NCBI GenBank assembly: GCA_012840395.1
Contig: DULL01000033.1
Coordinates: forward strand, 1-50,320
DNA from: Clostridiaceae bacterium
GTDB lineage: Bacteria > Bacillota > Clostridia > Acetivibrionales > DULL01
DNA length: 50,320 nucleotides
Direction of reading: 5' to 3'
The notes below the pieces were generated by a model that saw only the letters and a list, made by a program, of their open reading frames with translations, searched no databases and was not told the origin of the DNA. Each line of letters opens with the position of its first letter. The first letter of the stretch is position 1. Positions 36,549 through 45,191 of the stretch are shown in pieces. Position numbers and translations under genes: made by a program.

Positions 36549-37379
36549 ATGAATAATGTAAAACAAAAAACAACCAAGATTTTAATTTCCATACCTCTGA
36601 TTATATTTGCTTTGTCGATTCTGTATCCTCTTGTCTGGATGTTTCTGAACGGCTTTAAAACAAATGCTGAATTATTCCTTGACCCCTTTGGTTTGCCGGG
36701 CAGCTTTTCAGGAGAAAACTATATAAAAGCCTGGAAGGCAGGTATAGGGAAATATTTCTTAAATAGTGTCTTTGTGACAGCAGTAACCGCAGCAATAACC
36801 ACATTCGTATGTTCCATGGCTGCATTTCCCCTTAGCAGGTACCAGTTCAAAGGACGCAACTTCTGGTTTATGTTTATTCTATGTGGTTTGATGCTCGCGC
36901 CGCAAGTCAGCCTGATTTCAAATTACAAGCTGCTGCAGGCATTGAAGCTTTATGATACTTACTTTGCCCTGATCCTTCCTTATACTGCTTTTCGTATTCC
37001 ATTTACCGTATTTTTGCTTTGGTCTTATTTCATGGCTCTTCCAAGAGATGTGGAGGAATCTGCCTGTATTGATGGCTGTAACAGCTTCCAGATATTCCTC
37101 AGAATGATTTTGCCCATGAGTACGCCAATAATAGCAACTTCAGTGCTGCTCACCTCCCGTTATGTATGGAATGATTTTATGTTTTCCCTTGTGTTTACAG
37201 AATCTTCAGCACTCAAAACAATTCCCTATGGATTAAACTCCATGAAGAGCCAGGCCGACACAGACTGGGCTGTTTTATTGGCAGGGCTTGCAATAGCCGC
37301 AGTTCCGATTATCATATTATTCATAATACTGCAGAAGTATTTCGTACGGGGCCTTACTTCAGGAAGTGTGAAAGGATAA
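36549..37379 (+). CDS. frlM: sugar ABC transporter permease (FrlM-like)
   Basis: A 276-residue MalG-type permease with six predicted helices and the EAA loop (PRDVEESACIDGCNSFQIFLRMILPMSTP). GGAGGGTAAAGG directly precedes ATG. It completes the importer with the binding protein and the other permease. Confidence 0.9.
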   Translation: MNNVKQKTTKILISIPLIIFALSILYPLVWMFLNGFKTNAELFLDPFGLPGSFSGENYIKAWKAGIGKYFLNSVFVTAVTAAITTFVCSMAAFPLSRYQFKGRNFWFMFILCGLMLAPQVSLISNYKLLQALKLYDTYFALILPYTAFRIPFTVFLLWSYFMALPRDVEESACIDGCNSFQIFLRMILPMSTPIIATSVLLTSRYVWNDFMFSLVFTESSALKTIPYGLNSMKSQADTDWAVLLAGLAIAAVPIIILFIILQKYFVRGLTSGSVKG

Positions 37380-37384
37380 TAATC

Positions 37385-38206
37385 ATGAAATTTGCAGCCA
37401 TGAATTTCCACTATATACGGTATTCTTTAGAATACTTTTTAAATTCTGTATATAGGTTAGGATTAGATACTATTGAATTGTGGGCTGCTGCCCCTCACTT
37501 TTACATTGAGGATGTAGACAGGAAGCAAATACTCTGGCTTAAGAGAGAACTGGAAGCCAGGGGACTGACACTTTGCTGCGTAACTCCGGAGCAGTGTGTA
37601 TATCCGGTAAATATTGCCATACAGGATAGAACTTTACGTGACCGCAGCATAGCCTATTTTAAAAAGACTATTGATATTGCCGGTGAACTAGGGTGCAGAA
37701 AGGTATTAGTAACGCCTGGGTACGGGTATTTTAGCATGCCACGGGAAGAGGCCTGGGAGATATGTGCCTCATCGCTTTCAGTATTGGCAGATTATGCTCA
37801 CAAATCAGGAGTGGAACTGCTGCTGGAATGTTTGCTTACAAGCACATCAAATATTATTAATGATAGCTATGGAATTTCCTCAATGCTAAAGGAGATAGAC
37901 AGTCCGGCCCTTAACGGCATGATGGATTTCTGTCAGATGGCTGCAGCCGGACAGGGAGTAGAAGACTATTTTCATGCTTTTGGCGAACGCCTCCACCATG
38001 TGCACTTCGTAGATGGTACACCTGGCGGACATCTGGGATTAGGAGATGGGAATCTTCCTCTGTACGAATATGCTCAAAAACTTATTTCTTTTGGGTATGA
38101 TGGCTATTGCTCAATGGAATTCTGCGACAAAAGGTACTATATACAGCCGGATGAAGTAATGGAAACCAGCCTGAAATGGCTGCGAAACCATAAGCTGATA
38201 GACTAA
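37385..38206 (+). CDS. frlC: TIM-barrel sugar epimerase (FrlC-like)
   Basis: A 273-residue AP-endonuclease-2/xylose-isomerase-like TIM barrel. The opening FAAMNFHYIRYSLEYFLNSVYRLGLDTIELWAAAPHFY parallels E. coli FrlC, the fructoselysine 3-epimerase that lets psicoselysine enter the pathway. Conserved acidic and His metal ligands are visible (LLECL, MMDFCQM, HHVHFVD, SMEF). AAAGGA lies 9 bases before ATG, 5 bases after the permease stop. It is the last gene of the operon, so this locus can probably also use epimeric Amadori products. Confidence 0.78.
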   Translation: MKFAAMNFHYIRYSLEYFLNSVYRLGLDTIELWAAAPHFYIEDVDRKQILWLKRELEARGLTLCCVTPEQCVYPVNIAIQDRTLRDRSIAYFKKTIDIAGELGCRKVLVTPGYGYFSMPREEAWEICASSLSVLADYAHKSGVELLLECLLTSTSNIINDSYGISSMLKEIDSPALNGMMDFCQMAAAGQGVEDYFHAFGERLHHVHFVDGTPGGHLGLGDGNLPLYEYAQKLISFGYDGYCSMEFCDKRYYIQPDEVMETSLKWLRNHKLID

Positions 38207-38243
38207 TTAGCTGATCCGCCACAGAACCTATATAGAACCCCAA

Positions 38244-38966
38244 TTATATAATCATCTTAAACTTATCTCCCACTATATATTGAATAGAACGGTGAGAGAA
38301 TACATTATTGGCATCCTTGTGTATAATGTAAAGTCTAAGCAGCGGATATCCTTTGCTCAGCTGAAGATACCGGGACAGCTCATAGGTAGCGAAAGTAAGC
38401 TCCAGTTCTCTATATTCAGTTGAAAATACAATTCCATATTTTTTTTCCAATATGGCAAACATGGAACAATCATTCAGATCTTCACCAAGCAGAAACTCAA
38501 ATCGCTCGGGAAATCGTGATATATCCAGGGAAACAGGAACACCATCCACATACCGGATACGTTCAATTACAATAACCTTGTCGCCCGGTTTTAAATTAAA
38601 AACTTCCATGTCCTCCATAGTTGCATCTTCAATGACCGACTTAATAACCTTTGCACCAGGTTCACAACCCATCTCCTTGCAAATCTGTGTAAATCCTTTT
38701 GCAATGGGTGTCCTGAGCAACTCACGATTTACCTTTTTTTGAGTAACAAAGGTACCTTTTCCTTGCTTTCGTACCAAAAGGTTCTCTTTCACTAACTCAT
38801 TTATGGCATTGCGTACTGTATTCCTGCTTACAGAATATTTCTTGCACAATTCAACTTCGGTGGGGATACGCTCCCCGCTTTTATAGACACCTGAAGTTAT
38901 TTCATTTTTCAGGATATTCTTAAGCTGATCGTACAACGGATGTGCATTATTATTCTGAAGCTGCAT
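38244..38966 (-). CDS. frlR: GntR/HutC-family transcriptional regulator (FrlR-like)
   Basis: A 240-residue repressor. An N-terminal winged helix (residues about 8-75: IPTEVELCKKYSVSRNTVRNAINELVKENLLVRKQGKGTFV) binds DNA, and a C-terminal UTRA domain (about 95-235) should sense a sugar phosphate or amine. FrlR proteins of the same build control frl operons in E. coli and B. subtilis. It converges on the operon from downstream. GGGAGGACT directly precedes ATG. Its own upstream region holds CATACCATGT, like sites near the operon promoter. Confidence 0.85.
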   Translation of the reverse strand: MQLQNNNAHPLYDQLKNILKNEITSGVYKSGERIPTEVELCKKYSVSRNTVRNAINELVKENLLVRKQGKGTFVTQKKVNRELLRTPIAKGFTQICKEMGCEPGAKVIKSVIEDATMEDMEVFNLKPGDKVIVIERIRYVDGVPVSLDISRFPERFEFLLGEDLNDCSMFAILEKKYGIVFSTEYRELELTFATYELSRYLQLSKGYPLLRLYIIHKDANNVFSHRSIQYIVGDKFKMII

Positions 38967-39044
38967 ATAGTCCTCCCTTTCAAAAACATTTTTCTTACTT
39001 ATGAATAAATGTTAGTACGTTTATTATTATTGACACATTTAAAT

Positions 39045-39074
39045 CATACTATAACATACTATAACATACCATGT
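39045..39074. repeat. 10-base direct repeats upstream of the GntR gene
   Basis: CATACTATAA occurs twice in a row (39045-39064), followed by CATACCATGT. The 282-base gap (38967-39248) between the GntR gene and the cyclic-di-GMP gene also has a direct repeat AAATGTTTGATT at about 39128 and 39158. No gene is seen. Confidence 0.6.
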
Positions 39075-39248
39075 CGTAATATGTCAATCAATCCATGGAC
39101 GCGAACGAATTGTTATTTTTGTTGCCAAAATGTTTGATTTTATACAAGTATGTAAAAAAATGTTTGATTATATCCAATTTTGGGAATAAAATATTATAAT
39201 AAAAGGGACCTGCTATGGTTCCCGCTGAAGAAAGGTAACGATGTGGTG

Positions 39249-41261
39249 ATGAATACAAGCCCCATTCACATTGCAATTGCAGTTCTTACCTCAGCGTTGG
39301 TCTTAGCTTTGATACATATATGGTTAATAAGAAACAAAAAATTAAAATTTTTAACCCGAAGGTATGACAACAGTGAAACCCTGTTTAAAATGGTATTTGA
39401 ACAGGCTCCCATAGGATTTGCCGTTTTAAAGGACTTTAAATTTTTTTCCAAAATAAATCCTATGGTTGAAAAAATATTGGACAGAAAAAAAGAGGACATT
39501 ATAGGACTTAGCTGGATGGACTTTACTCATCCTGAAGATTTAGAAAAAGAAATGGAGAAATATTCCAGGCTAAAATCAGGTGAAATTGAAAGATATTCCA
39601 TGGAAAAACGCTTTCAAAAACCTGACGGTACATATGTATGGGTGGATATTTTTATTGCGCCCTTTCACAACATGAATAATACTAATGAAGATCATGAAGC
39701 GCATCAAGGTATTTACCATCTTTTAATAATCCAGGATATAAACACACGCAGGAAGACCGAGGAAGCACTCCGGGAAAGTGAACGCAGTAAAACAGTTTTC
39801 CTTGCCCACTTGCCCGGAATGGCCTATAGGTGCAAAAATGACAGGAACTGGACCATGGAATTTGTATCCCAGGGATGCTATGAACTCACAGGCTACAAAC
39901 AGGAGAGCATTATTAACAACAAAGAGATCGCCTTTAACGACATAATAGCGCCAGAGTACCGGGAAATATTATGGAACGAGTGGCAGCGGGTACTCCCCAT
40001 AAGAAAACCTTTTCGCTACGAATACGAGATTATAACTGCCTCCGGCCAGAGAAAATGGGTATTGGAGATGGGACAGGGAGTATATGCTTCACCAGATGGC
40101 AACGGAGTATTCATTGCTTCAAATGAAAATGGAGTAAACATACCATCCAATAATAATGAATATAAACAAGAGGAAGCAGAAGTTGTTGCTATAGAGGGCA
40201 TAATCATTGACATTACCGAACAAAAAATAAAAGAAGCCCAGATTCAATATATGAGTGAGCACGACTTTATTACCGGGATATATAACCGCATGTACTATGA
40301 GAAACAAATGATTAAATTGGACAAAAAGGACTGCCTTCCTCTCTCCGTCATAATAGCTGATATTGATAGTATACGCCTTATAAACGGTGCCTTTGGCTAC
40401 ACATTGGGAGATAAAATCATAAGGGATGTTTCAGCGATTCTAAAAAGATGCTGCAGGCCGGGAGATATTTTGGCAAGAATAGGTGGAGATGAATTTAGCA
40501 TGCTGCTGCCAAATACAACCAGCCAGGAGACAGCCGGGGTAATAAAAGCGATCGAAGAAGCCTGCGCTCAGTATAACCAAAGTGGAGAAACCAAAAAATA
40601 CAAAGTAAGCCTGTCAATGGGCTATGCAACAAAAGAAAAAATAGAAGAAAGCATTGAAGATGTGATAAAAAAGGCGGAGGAACATTTAAGAAACTGCAAG
40701 TTGCTTAACCGTAACAGTTCCCACAGCAATATAATCTCATATATCATGTCAACAGTATATGAAAAAAGCCAGGAAACAGAAGAGCATGCCAAGAGGCTTG
40801 CGGTTTTGTGCAGGGAAATAGGAGAAAAGCTCAACCTCTCCCAAAAATGTCTCGCAGAGCTGGAATTACTGGCTATGCTTCATGATATAGGAAAGGTAGG
40901 TATAGACAATGAAATACTCAAAAAACCTGATGTATTAACTGATGATGAATGGGTAATCATGAGGACCCATCCTGAAATTGGATATAGAATCGCAAAATCT
41001 TCCTTTGAGTTGGAACCTATAGCAGAATATATTCTTGCCCATCATGAACGCTGGGACGGAAAAGGTTATCCCATTGGGCTCAAAGGTGAAGAAATACCTT
41101 TGCTTTCAAGGATTCTTGCTGTTGCAGACGCTTTTGATGCAATGACAGAAAGTAGAGTATACCGAAGTTCACTAACAAAGGAACAGGCCGTTGAAGAAAT
41201 AAAGAGAAATGCCGGTACACAGTTCGATCCTGTTATAGCCCAAATATTTATTGAAAAATAA
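39249..41261 (+). CDS. PAS-PAS-GGDEF-HD-GYP cyclic-di-GMP protein
   Basis: A 670-residue membrane-anchored signalling protein: one membrane helix (about 6-25), two PAS sensor domains (about 38-160 and 180-320), a GGDEF domain (GGDEF near residue 412, preceded by RPGD as a likely inhibitory I-site) and an HD-GYP domain (LHDIGK near 544; HHERWDGKGYP). It could both make and break cyclic-di-GMP. The GGDEF active-site region has IRLING where most have a catalytic-site ND, so synthase activity is uncertain. The start is ambiguous: ATG 39249 is used here; GTG 39243 is better spaced (7 bases) from AAAGG at 39231. Confidence 0.88.
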   Translation: MNTSPIHIAIAVLTSALVLALIHIWLIRNKKLKFLTRRYDNSETLFKMVFEQAPIGFAVLKDFKFFSKINPMVEKILDRKKEDIIGLSWMDFTHPEDLEKEMEKYSRLKSGEIERYSMEKRFQKPDGTYVWVDIFIAPFHNMNNTNEDHEAHQGIYHLLIIQDINTRRKTEEALRESERSKTVFLAHLPGMAYRCKNDRNWTMEFVSQGCYELTGYKQESIINNKEIAFNDIIAPEYREILWNEWQRVLPIRKPFRYEYEIITASGQRKWVLEMGQGVYASPDGNGVFIASNENGVNIPSNNNEYKQEEAEVVAIEGIIIDITEQKIKEAQIQYMSEHDFITGIYNRMYYEKQMIKLDKKDCLPLSVIIADIDSIRLINGAFGYTLGDKIIRDVSAILKRCCRPGDILARIGGDEFSMLLPNTTSQETAGVIKAIEEACAQYNQSGETKKYKVSLSMGYATKEKIEESIEDVIKKAEEHLRNCKLLNRNSSHSNIISYIMSTVYEKSQETEEHAKRLAVLCREIGEKLNLSQKCLAELELLAMLHDIGKVGIDNEILKKPDVLTDDEWVIMRTHPEIGYRIAKSSFELEPIAEYILAHHERWDGKGYPIGLKGEEIPLLSRILAVADAFDAMTESRVYRSSLTKEQAVEEIKRNAGTQFDPVIAQIFIEK

Positions 41262-41332
41262 GATTATAAAAATATAATTAAATTAATGAAGCAAAATTAC
41301 CTATTGTGTCTTCTCATGAGGGAGAAAAACCT

Positions 41333-41866
41333 ATGATAAAAGCATTTGCTGTGTTAATTTTACTAAGCATTATCCTGACCTGCCCGGTAAGCGCAAGAAG
41401 TGAGATTCTTACTGTTTCCAACGACTTTTCAAATATGTTTAATGAACATGGAGCAGTTATGTTGGTTATCAACCCTCAAGATGGAGCAATTCTTTATGCA
41501 AACAACGCTGCATTATCATTTTACGGCTACTCTAGAGAAGAACTTCTGTCAATGAAAATCTCTCAAATTAATACTTTAACTACCGAAGATATTCAGAAGG
41601 AGATGGCGGCGGCAGTATCAGAACAAAGAAACTATTTCATTTTCAAACATAAATTGAAAAGTGAAGAAATACGCAGTGTAGAGGTATTTTCCTATCCGGT
41701 GCGGTATGAAGGAAGAGAAGTTCTATATTCAATTATACATGACATATCAGAAAAAGTTCTGTTAGAGCAAAAAGAAGAAAGGATGATCATTGTTGCAAAT
41801 AATTACCGGAGCTATTATTATAGCAATATTACTGGTATTACTAATACTGCTGGCAAGGAATCATAA
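41333..41866 (+). CDS. 5' fragment of a frameshifted PAS/GGDEF/HD-GYP gene
   Basis: The readable part gives a signal peptide (MIKAFAVLILLSIILTCPVSA), then an extracellular PAS domain (NDFSNMFNEHGAVMLVINPQDGAILYANNAALSFYGYS ... YSIIHDISEKVLLEQKEER). From about residue 155 it runs out of frame (VANNYRSYYYSNITGITNTAGKES), because the same DNA in the next frame encodes the expected membrane helix. Relatives in Clostridia have signal peptide, PAS, membrane helix, PAS, GAF, PAS, GGDEF and HD-GYP in one chain of about 950-1000 residues. GAGGGAG precedes ATG 41333. Confidence 0.75.
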   Translation: MIKAFAVLILLSIILTCPVSARSEILTVSNDFSNMFNEHGAVMLVINPQDGAILYANNAALSFYGYSREELLSMKISQINTLTTEDIQKEMAAAVSEQRNYFIFKHKLKSEEIRSVEVFSYPVRYEGREVLYSIIHDISEKVLLEQKEERMIIVANNYRSYYYSNITGITNTAGKES

Positions 41867-44189
41867 AATAATTATACAATCCAAAAAAGAAATAGATAAT
41901 TTGAATGAATTAAAACAAACATTTATTGACGCAAATAAAGATCTAATGTATCTAAAAGATGAAAATCTGAAATATGTTTTCATAAATAAAGCAGTTGAAG
42001 CTTTCTATAATAAAAAATCCGAGGAGATTATCGGACAGGATGACTTTAGCCTGACAGAAGAAGAATTTGCCCTTAAACGTAGAAAAACGGATATGGCAGT
42101 CCTGGAAAAAAATGCCTTAATCATTGACGAGGTAGTATGGCAGGGACGTACCTATAAAACCACAAAATTCCCTGTTAAATTAATGAATGGACGTTACGGG
42201 GTAGGGGCTTATGTAACAGATATTACCGATGAAAAAGAATCAGATAAAAAACAAGAAAAAAGAATACACCGCTATAAAGTACTTGCAGATATATTTACCC
42301 ATAGCTTTAAAGACAAGCAGGAGCAGATGGACTATGTCCTGAATGAAGCTATTAAACTTACCGAAAGTCATTGTGGATGCATATTTTTATATGATGAAGA
42401 AAAAGAAGAATTGCACTTAAGATGCCTGGCAGGAGATGTAACTAATGAAGTGGATATAGCTGAAGTGAAAAGAAAATACCATTTAAATGATGCAGGCTTG
42501 TGGGGAAAAGTTATTCTAAAGAAGGAGCCTGTGGTAATAAATGATTTTGAAAATTCTCATCATGAGATAAAGGTATTCCCTGAAGGTTATGTTAAGATAG
42601 AAAAATTAATGTTGGTCCCAGTTGTAATTGATGACAGAATTAAGGCTGTTGTAGGTCTGGCAAATAAAAAAGGTGTATATGACAATAATGATGTATATGA
42701 AATAGATTTTCTAATGAACGGCACATGGAATGCTATAGAGAGAAGGGATGCCCAGGAAAAACTTTTCCAGGAACGGAATAAATATCTCCAGATACTAATC
42801 TCCATAGGTGATGGTGTTATAGTAATTGACAAAAATGGATATGTGGAGATGCTGAATAAAGCTGCAGAAAGGCTGACAGGATGGTCAAAGACGGAAGCCC
42901 GCGGAAAACATTACAAAGAAATATTTAAATTATCCCATGAACAAGAAGGTATGGAAATAACAGATCCTGTTGCAGAAGTTTTTGCGACAGATACTGTGCA
43001 AGTTTTAGGCAACCATGCCATGCTTACTTCCAAAGACGGCACAAAGTACTATCTGGAAGACAGCGCTGCACCAATAAAAGACGACATGAACCAGACTATT
43101 GGAGTTGTACTTGTTTTCAGGGATGTAACCGAAAAGAAAGAACAGCGTAAAAAGATTGAATTCTTTAGTTTCAGGGATACATTAACAGGCCTGTATAATA
43201 GAAGGTTTTTTCAGAACGAGATTGAGCGCCTGGACAATAAAGAAAATTTGCCTCTCTCTATCATTATGGCAGATGTAAACGGATTAAAGCTGACAAACGA
43301 CATCTTTGGACACAGCTATGGGGACATCCTGCTGGAAAAGATATCAGATGTTTTCAAAAGGGTTTGCCGGAAAGAAGATATAATTGCCAGGTTGGGCGGA
43401 GATGAGTTTGTTTTGGTCCTCCCTAAAACAACCTATAAAGATGCGGAAAAAATAATTAAACGGATTAAGAAAGAATTTTCCCTGGAAAAGGTGAAAACTG
43501 TTAAATGCAGCATCTCTATGGGCGTAGATACAAAGGAAAAAATGGAGGAGAATATTATAGATGTTATAAACAGGGCGGAAGAAAGGATGTATTTGGCAAA
43601 AACAATCGAGAACAAGGAACTGGAAAGCACTGTGGTAGAAAATATTATTACTGCTCTCCATGAAATCAGCAAAAGAGAAGAAGAACATTCCCAAAGAGTA
43701 AGCGAACTTTGCAAGGAATTTGGAAAAATACTTAACTTGCCCGAAGTTGACATACGCAAACTTACTGAAGCAGGATATCTTCATGATATAGGGAAGATAG
43801 CGCTGGATCATGATTTACTAAGAGAGGGAAGACCTATTGATTCCCATCAAAAGAACGAGATAAAAAAACACTCTATTGTAGGATATAGAATTCTTAATTC
43901 TTTTGAGTGTACATTAGATTTGGCAGAAACAGTGTTGGCCCATCATGAAAGATGGGATGGAAAAGGCCATCCCAAAGGTCTAAAGGGAAACGAAATACCT
44001 CTGCTTGCAAGGATAATAGCCTTAGCTGAAAGCTATGACCGTATGATACATGGTTATGGCAGAAATAAAGTAATGAGTAAAGAAGAGGCCATAGAAGTAA
44101 TCAGGCAAAATGCCGGGGTAAAATTCGATCCTCACCTCTCGGAAATATTTATTAATATGGTTACGAAAAATAACATAAATAGTCATTGA
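41790..44189 (+). CDS. 3' part of the frameshifted gene: PAS-GAF-PAS-GGDEF-HD-GYP
   Basis: A 799-residue frame overlapping the upstream fragment by 77 bases. It has a membrane helix (about 2-25), PAS (40-150), GAF (165-320), PAS (325-455), a GGDEF domain with RKED I-site (GGDEF near residue 536) and an HD-GYP domain (LHDIGK near 664; HHERWDGKGHP, with His for Tyr in GYP). If expressed alone it would start at TTG 41790 or 41793, with AAAGG at 41778-41782; the in-frame TGA at 41784 prevents an earlier start. A membrane-anchored protein could be produced by coupling, but it would lack the outer sensor domain. Confidence 0.85.
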   Translation: MLQIITGAIIIAILLVLLILLARNHKIIIQSKKEIDNLNELKQTFIDANKDLMYLKDENLKYVFINKAVEAFYNKKSEEIIGQDDFSLTEEEFALKRRKTDMAVLEKNALIIDEVVWQGRTYKTTKFPVKLMNGRYGVGAYVTDITDEKESDKKQEKRIHRYKVLADIFTHSFKDKQEQMDYVLNEAIKLTESHCGCIFLYDEEKEELHLRCLAGDVTNEVDIAEVKRKYHLNDAGLWGKVILKKEPVVINDFENSHHEIKVFPEGYVKIEKLMLVPVVIDDRIKAVVGLANKKGVYDNNDVYEIDFLMNGTWNAIERRDAQEKLFQERNKYLQILISIGDGVIVIDKNGYVEMLNKAAERLTGWSKTEARGKHYKEIFKLSHEQEGMEITDPVAEVFATDTVQVLGNHAMLTSKDGTKYYLEDSAAPIKDDMNQTIGVVLVFRDVTEKKEQRKKIEFFSFRDTLTGLYNRRFFQNEIERLDNKENLPLSIIMADVNGLKLTNDIFGHSYGDILLEKISDVFKRVCRKEDIIARLGGDEFVLVLPKTTYKDAEKIIKRIKKEFSLEKVKTVKCSISMGVDTKEKMEENIIDVINRAEERMYLAKTIENKELESTVVENIITALHEISKREEEHSQRVSELCKEFGKILNLPEVDIRKLTEAGYLHDIGKIALDHDLLREGRPIDSHQKNEIKKHSIVGYRILNSFECTLDLAETVLAHHERWDGKGHPKGLKGNEIPLLARIIALAESYDRMIHGYGRNKVMSKEEAIEVIRQNAGVKFDPHLSEIFINMVTKNNINSH

Positions 44190-44347
44190 AAAAAATATGT
44201 CTATTATGTTATACTCTAACTTGTGCGTTGAATTATCCTGTCTTAAGCATAATTGCAGTAAAAATGTATTCAATGCTCTGCTACCCGTGAGCTAAAATAA
44301 GTTTTTTATAGATTAATAATTATATTTTAGGAGGGTGTGAGGCTAAA

Positions 44348-44686
44348 GTGTTTTTTATAAGCAAGGAAAAGAAAATTGAAAGCTGGGCAAAGAAAAAGAA
44401 TTCCGAAGCTCTGGCAAAATTAGTTACCGATTCAAATGTTGATATCCGTGTAAAGGTTGTCAATGCATTAAGTGAAATAGGTGACTATAGAGCGGTAACT
44501 GCTTTGATAACTGCCTTAAAAGATTCTGATGCAAAGGTCAGAATGGCAGCTCTTGATGCTTTTATTAAAGTAAAAGATCAAAGAGGAAAAGAACATATCA
44601 GGTATATTATCGAGCACGACCCGGTAGCAGAAGTAAAAGAAAAAGCTGTAAAAGCTTTAAGTGTGCTTGCCGGCAAAGGATTGTAA
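44348..44686 (+). CDS. small HEAT-repeat protein
   Basis: A 112-residue helical protein with about three HEAT repeats (EALAKLVTDSNVDIRVKVVNALSEIGDYRAVTALITALKDSDAKVRMAALDAFIKV). This resembles the PBS-lyase-type HEAT repeats used in protein binding. GTG 44348 is the start, with AGGAGGG and GAGG upstream. It is monocistronic and followed by a strong hairpin. It is comparable in size to the HEAT protein at 10267-10617 but not obviously a recent copy. Its partner is unknown. Confidence 0.8.
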   Translation: MFFISKEKKIESWAKKKNSEALAKLVTDSNVDIRVKVVNALSEIGDYRAVTALITALKDSDAKVRMAALDAFIKVKDQRGKEHIRYIIEHDPVAEVKEKAVKALSVLAGKGL

Positions 44687-44708
44687 TAATATTTTTATTA
44701 ATAAGAGA

Positions 44709-44773
44709 GAGGACGTTTCTGGCTTTCGGCTATTTACCTTTATTGGCCAGGCAACGTCCTCCCGTATTTTTAT
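44709..44773. terminator. terminator between the HEAT gene and the nfeD-floA operon
   Basis: GAGGACGTT (44709-44717) and AACGTCCTC (44753-44761) pair, with an inner CTGGC/GCCAG stem, followed by CCGTATTTTTATT on the plus strand. It can serve both converging units. Confidence 0.75.
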
Positions 44774-45177
44774 TAATCCCTGTACTTTAAAAATGACCTG
44801 TGTTTCCTGAGGGCTCTTGGTTTTCCAAGAATTTCAGAAAAGATAATTCCTGTTACAACGCTTTCTTTATCAAGTTTAATAATGTGATCCATAGGACTTA
44901 TTTTTTCCCGGGTAGCATGGTTATCTGAGACTTGCAGGCTTGATTGCCTGTCAAATTCATAAGATAAACCGGAATCAGCATATTCACGGGATTTTTCACT
45001 TCTTTCCGGAATGTCTTCAGGTTTCTGTAACCTTTCAGGTTCAATTATTCTTTTTACCGGTCTTGAGCCTGGTATTGTCAAAGGTCTTGCACCATGCCTG
45101 TAACTTCTTGGAGAAACCGGAGACTTTGGCATCCTATTATTCATCATATTGTTCATCATGTTATAAAAACCATTCAT
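44773..45177 (-). CDS. uncharacterised protein downstream of floA
   Basis: A 134-residue hydrophilic protein with no recognised domain. The N-terminus is Asn/Met-rich (FYNMMNNMMNNRM), the middle is basic and Pro-rich, and the C-terminal 45 residues look folded (MDHIIKLDKESVVTGIIFSEILGKPRALRKHRSFLKYRD). It starts 14 bases after the floA stop with GAGAGGG upstream, so it is the third gene of the nfeD-floA operon and might act with the flotillin scaffold. That role is inferred from position only. Confidence 0.65.
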   Translation of the reverse strand: MNGFYNMMNNMMNNRMPKSPVSPRSYRHGARPLTIPGSRPVKRIIEPERLQKPEDIPERSEKSREYADSGLSYEFDRQSSLQVSDNHATREKISPMDHIIKLDKESVVTGIIFSEILGKPRALRKHRSFLKYRD

Positions 45178-45191
45178 TTTCTTTGCCCTCT

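Noticed and set aside
41760..41866. Programmed frameshifting as explanation of the split sensor gene
   Set aside because: No classic slippery heptamer or downstream stem is seen at the junction; a simple one-base insertion is the shorter explanation.
31923..44200. Defence or secretion island in the 30-44 kb region
   Set aside because: Genes read as a sugar-amine catabolic operon and cyclic-di-GMP proteins; no nuclease, helicase, toxin or phage genes were found.
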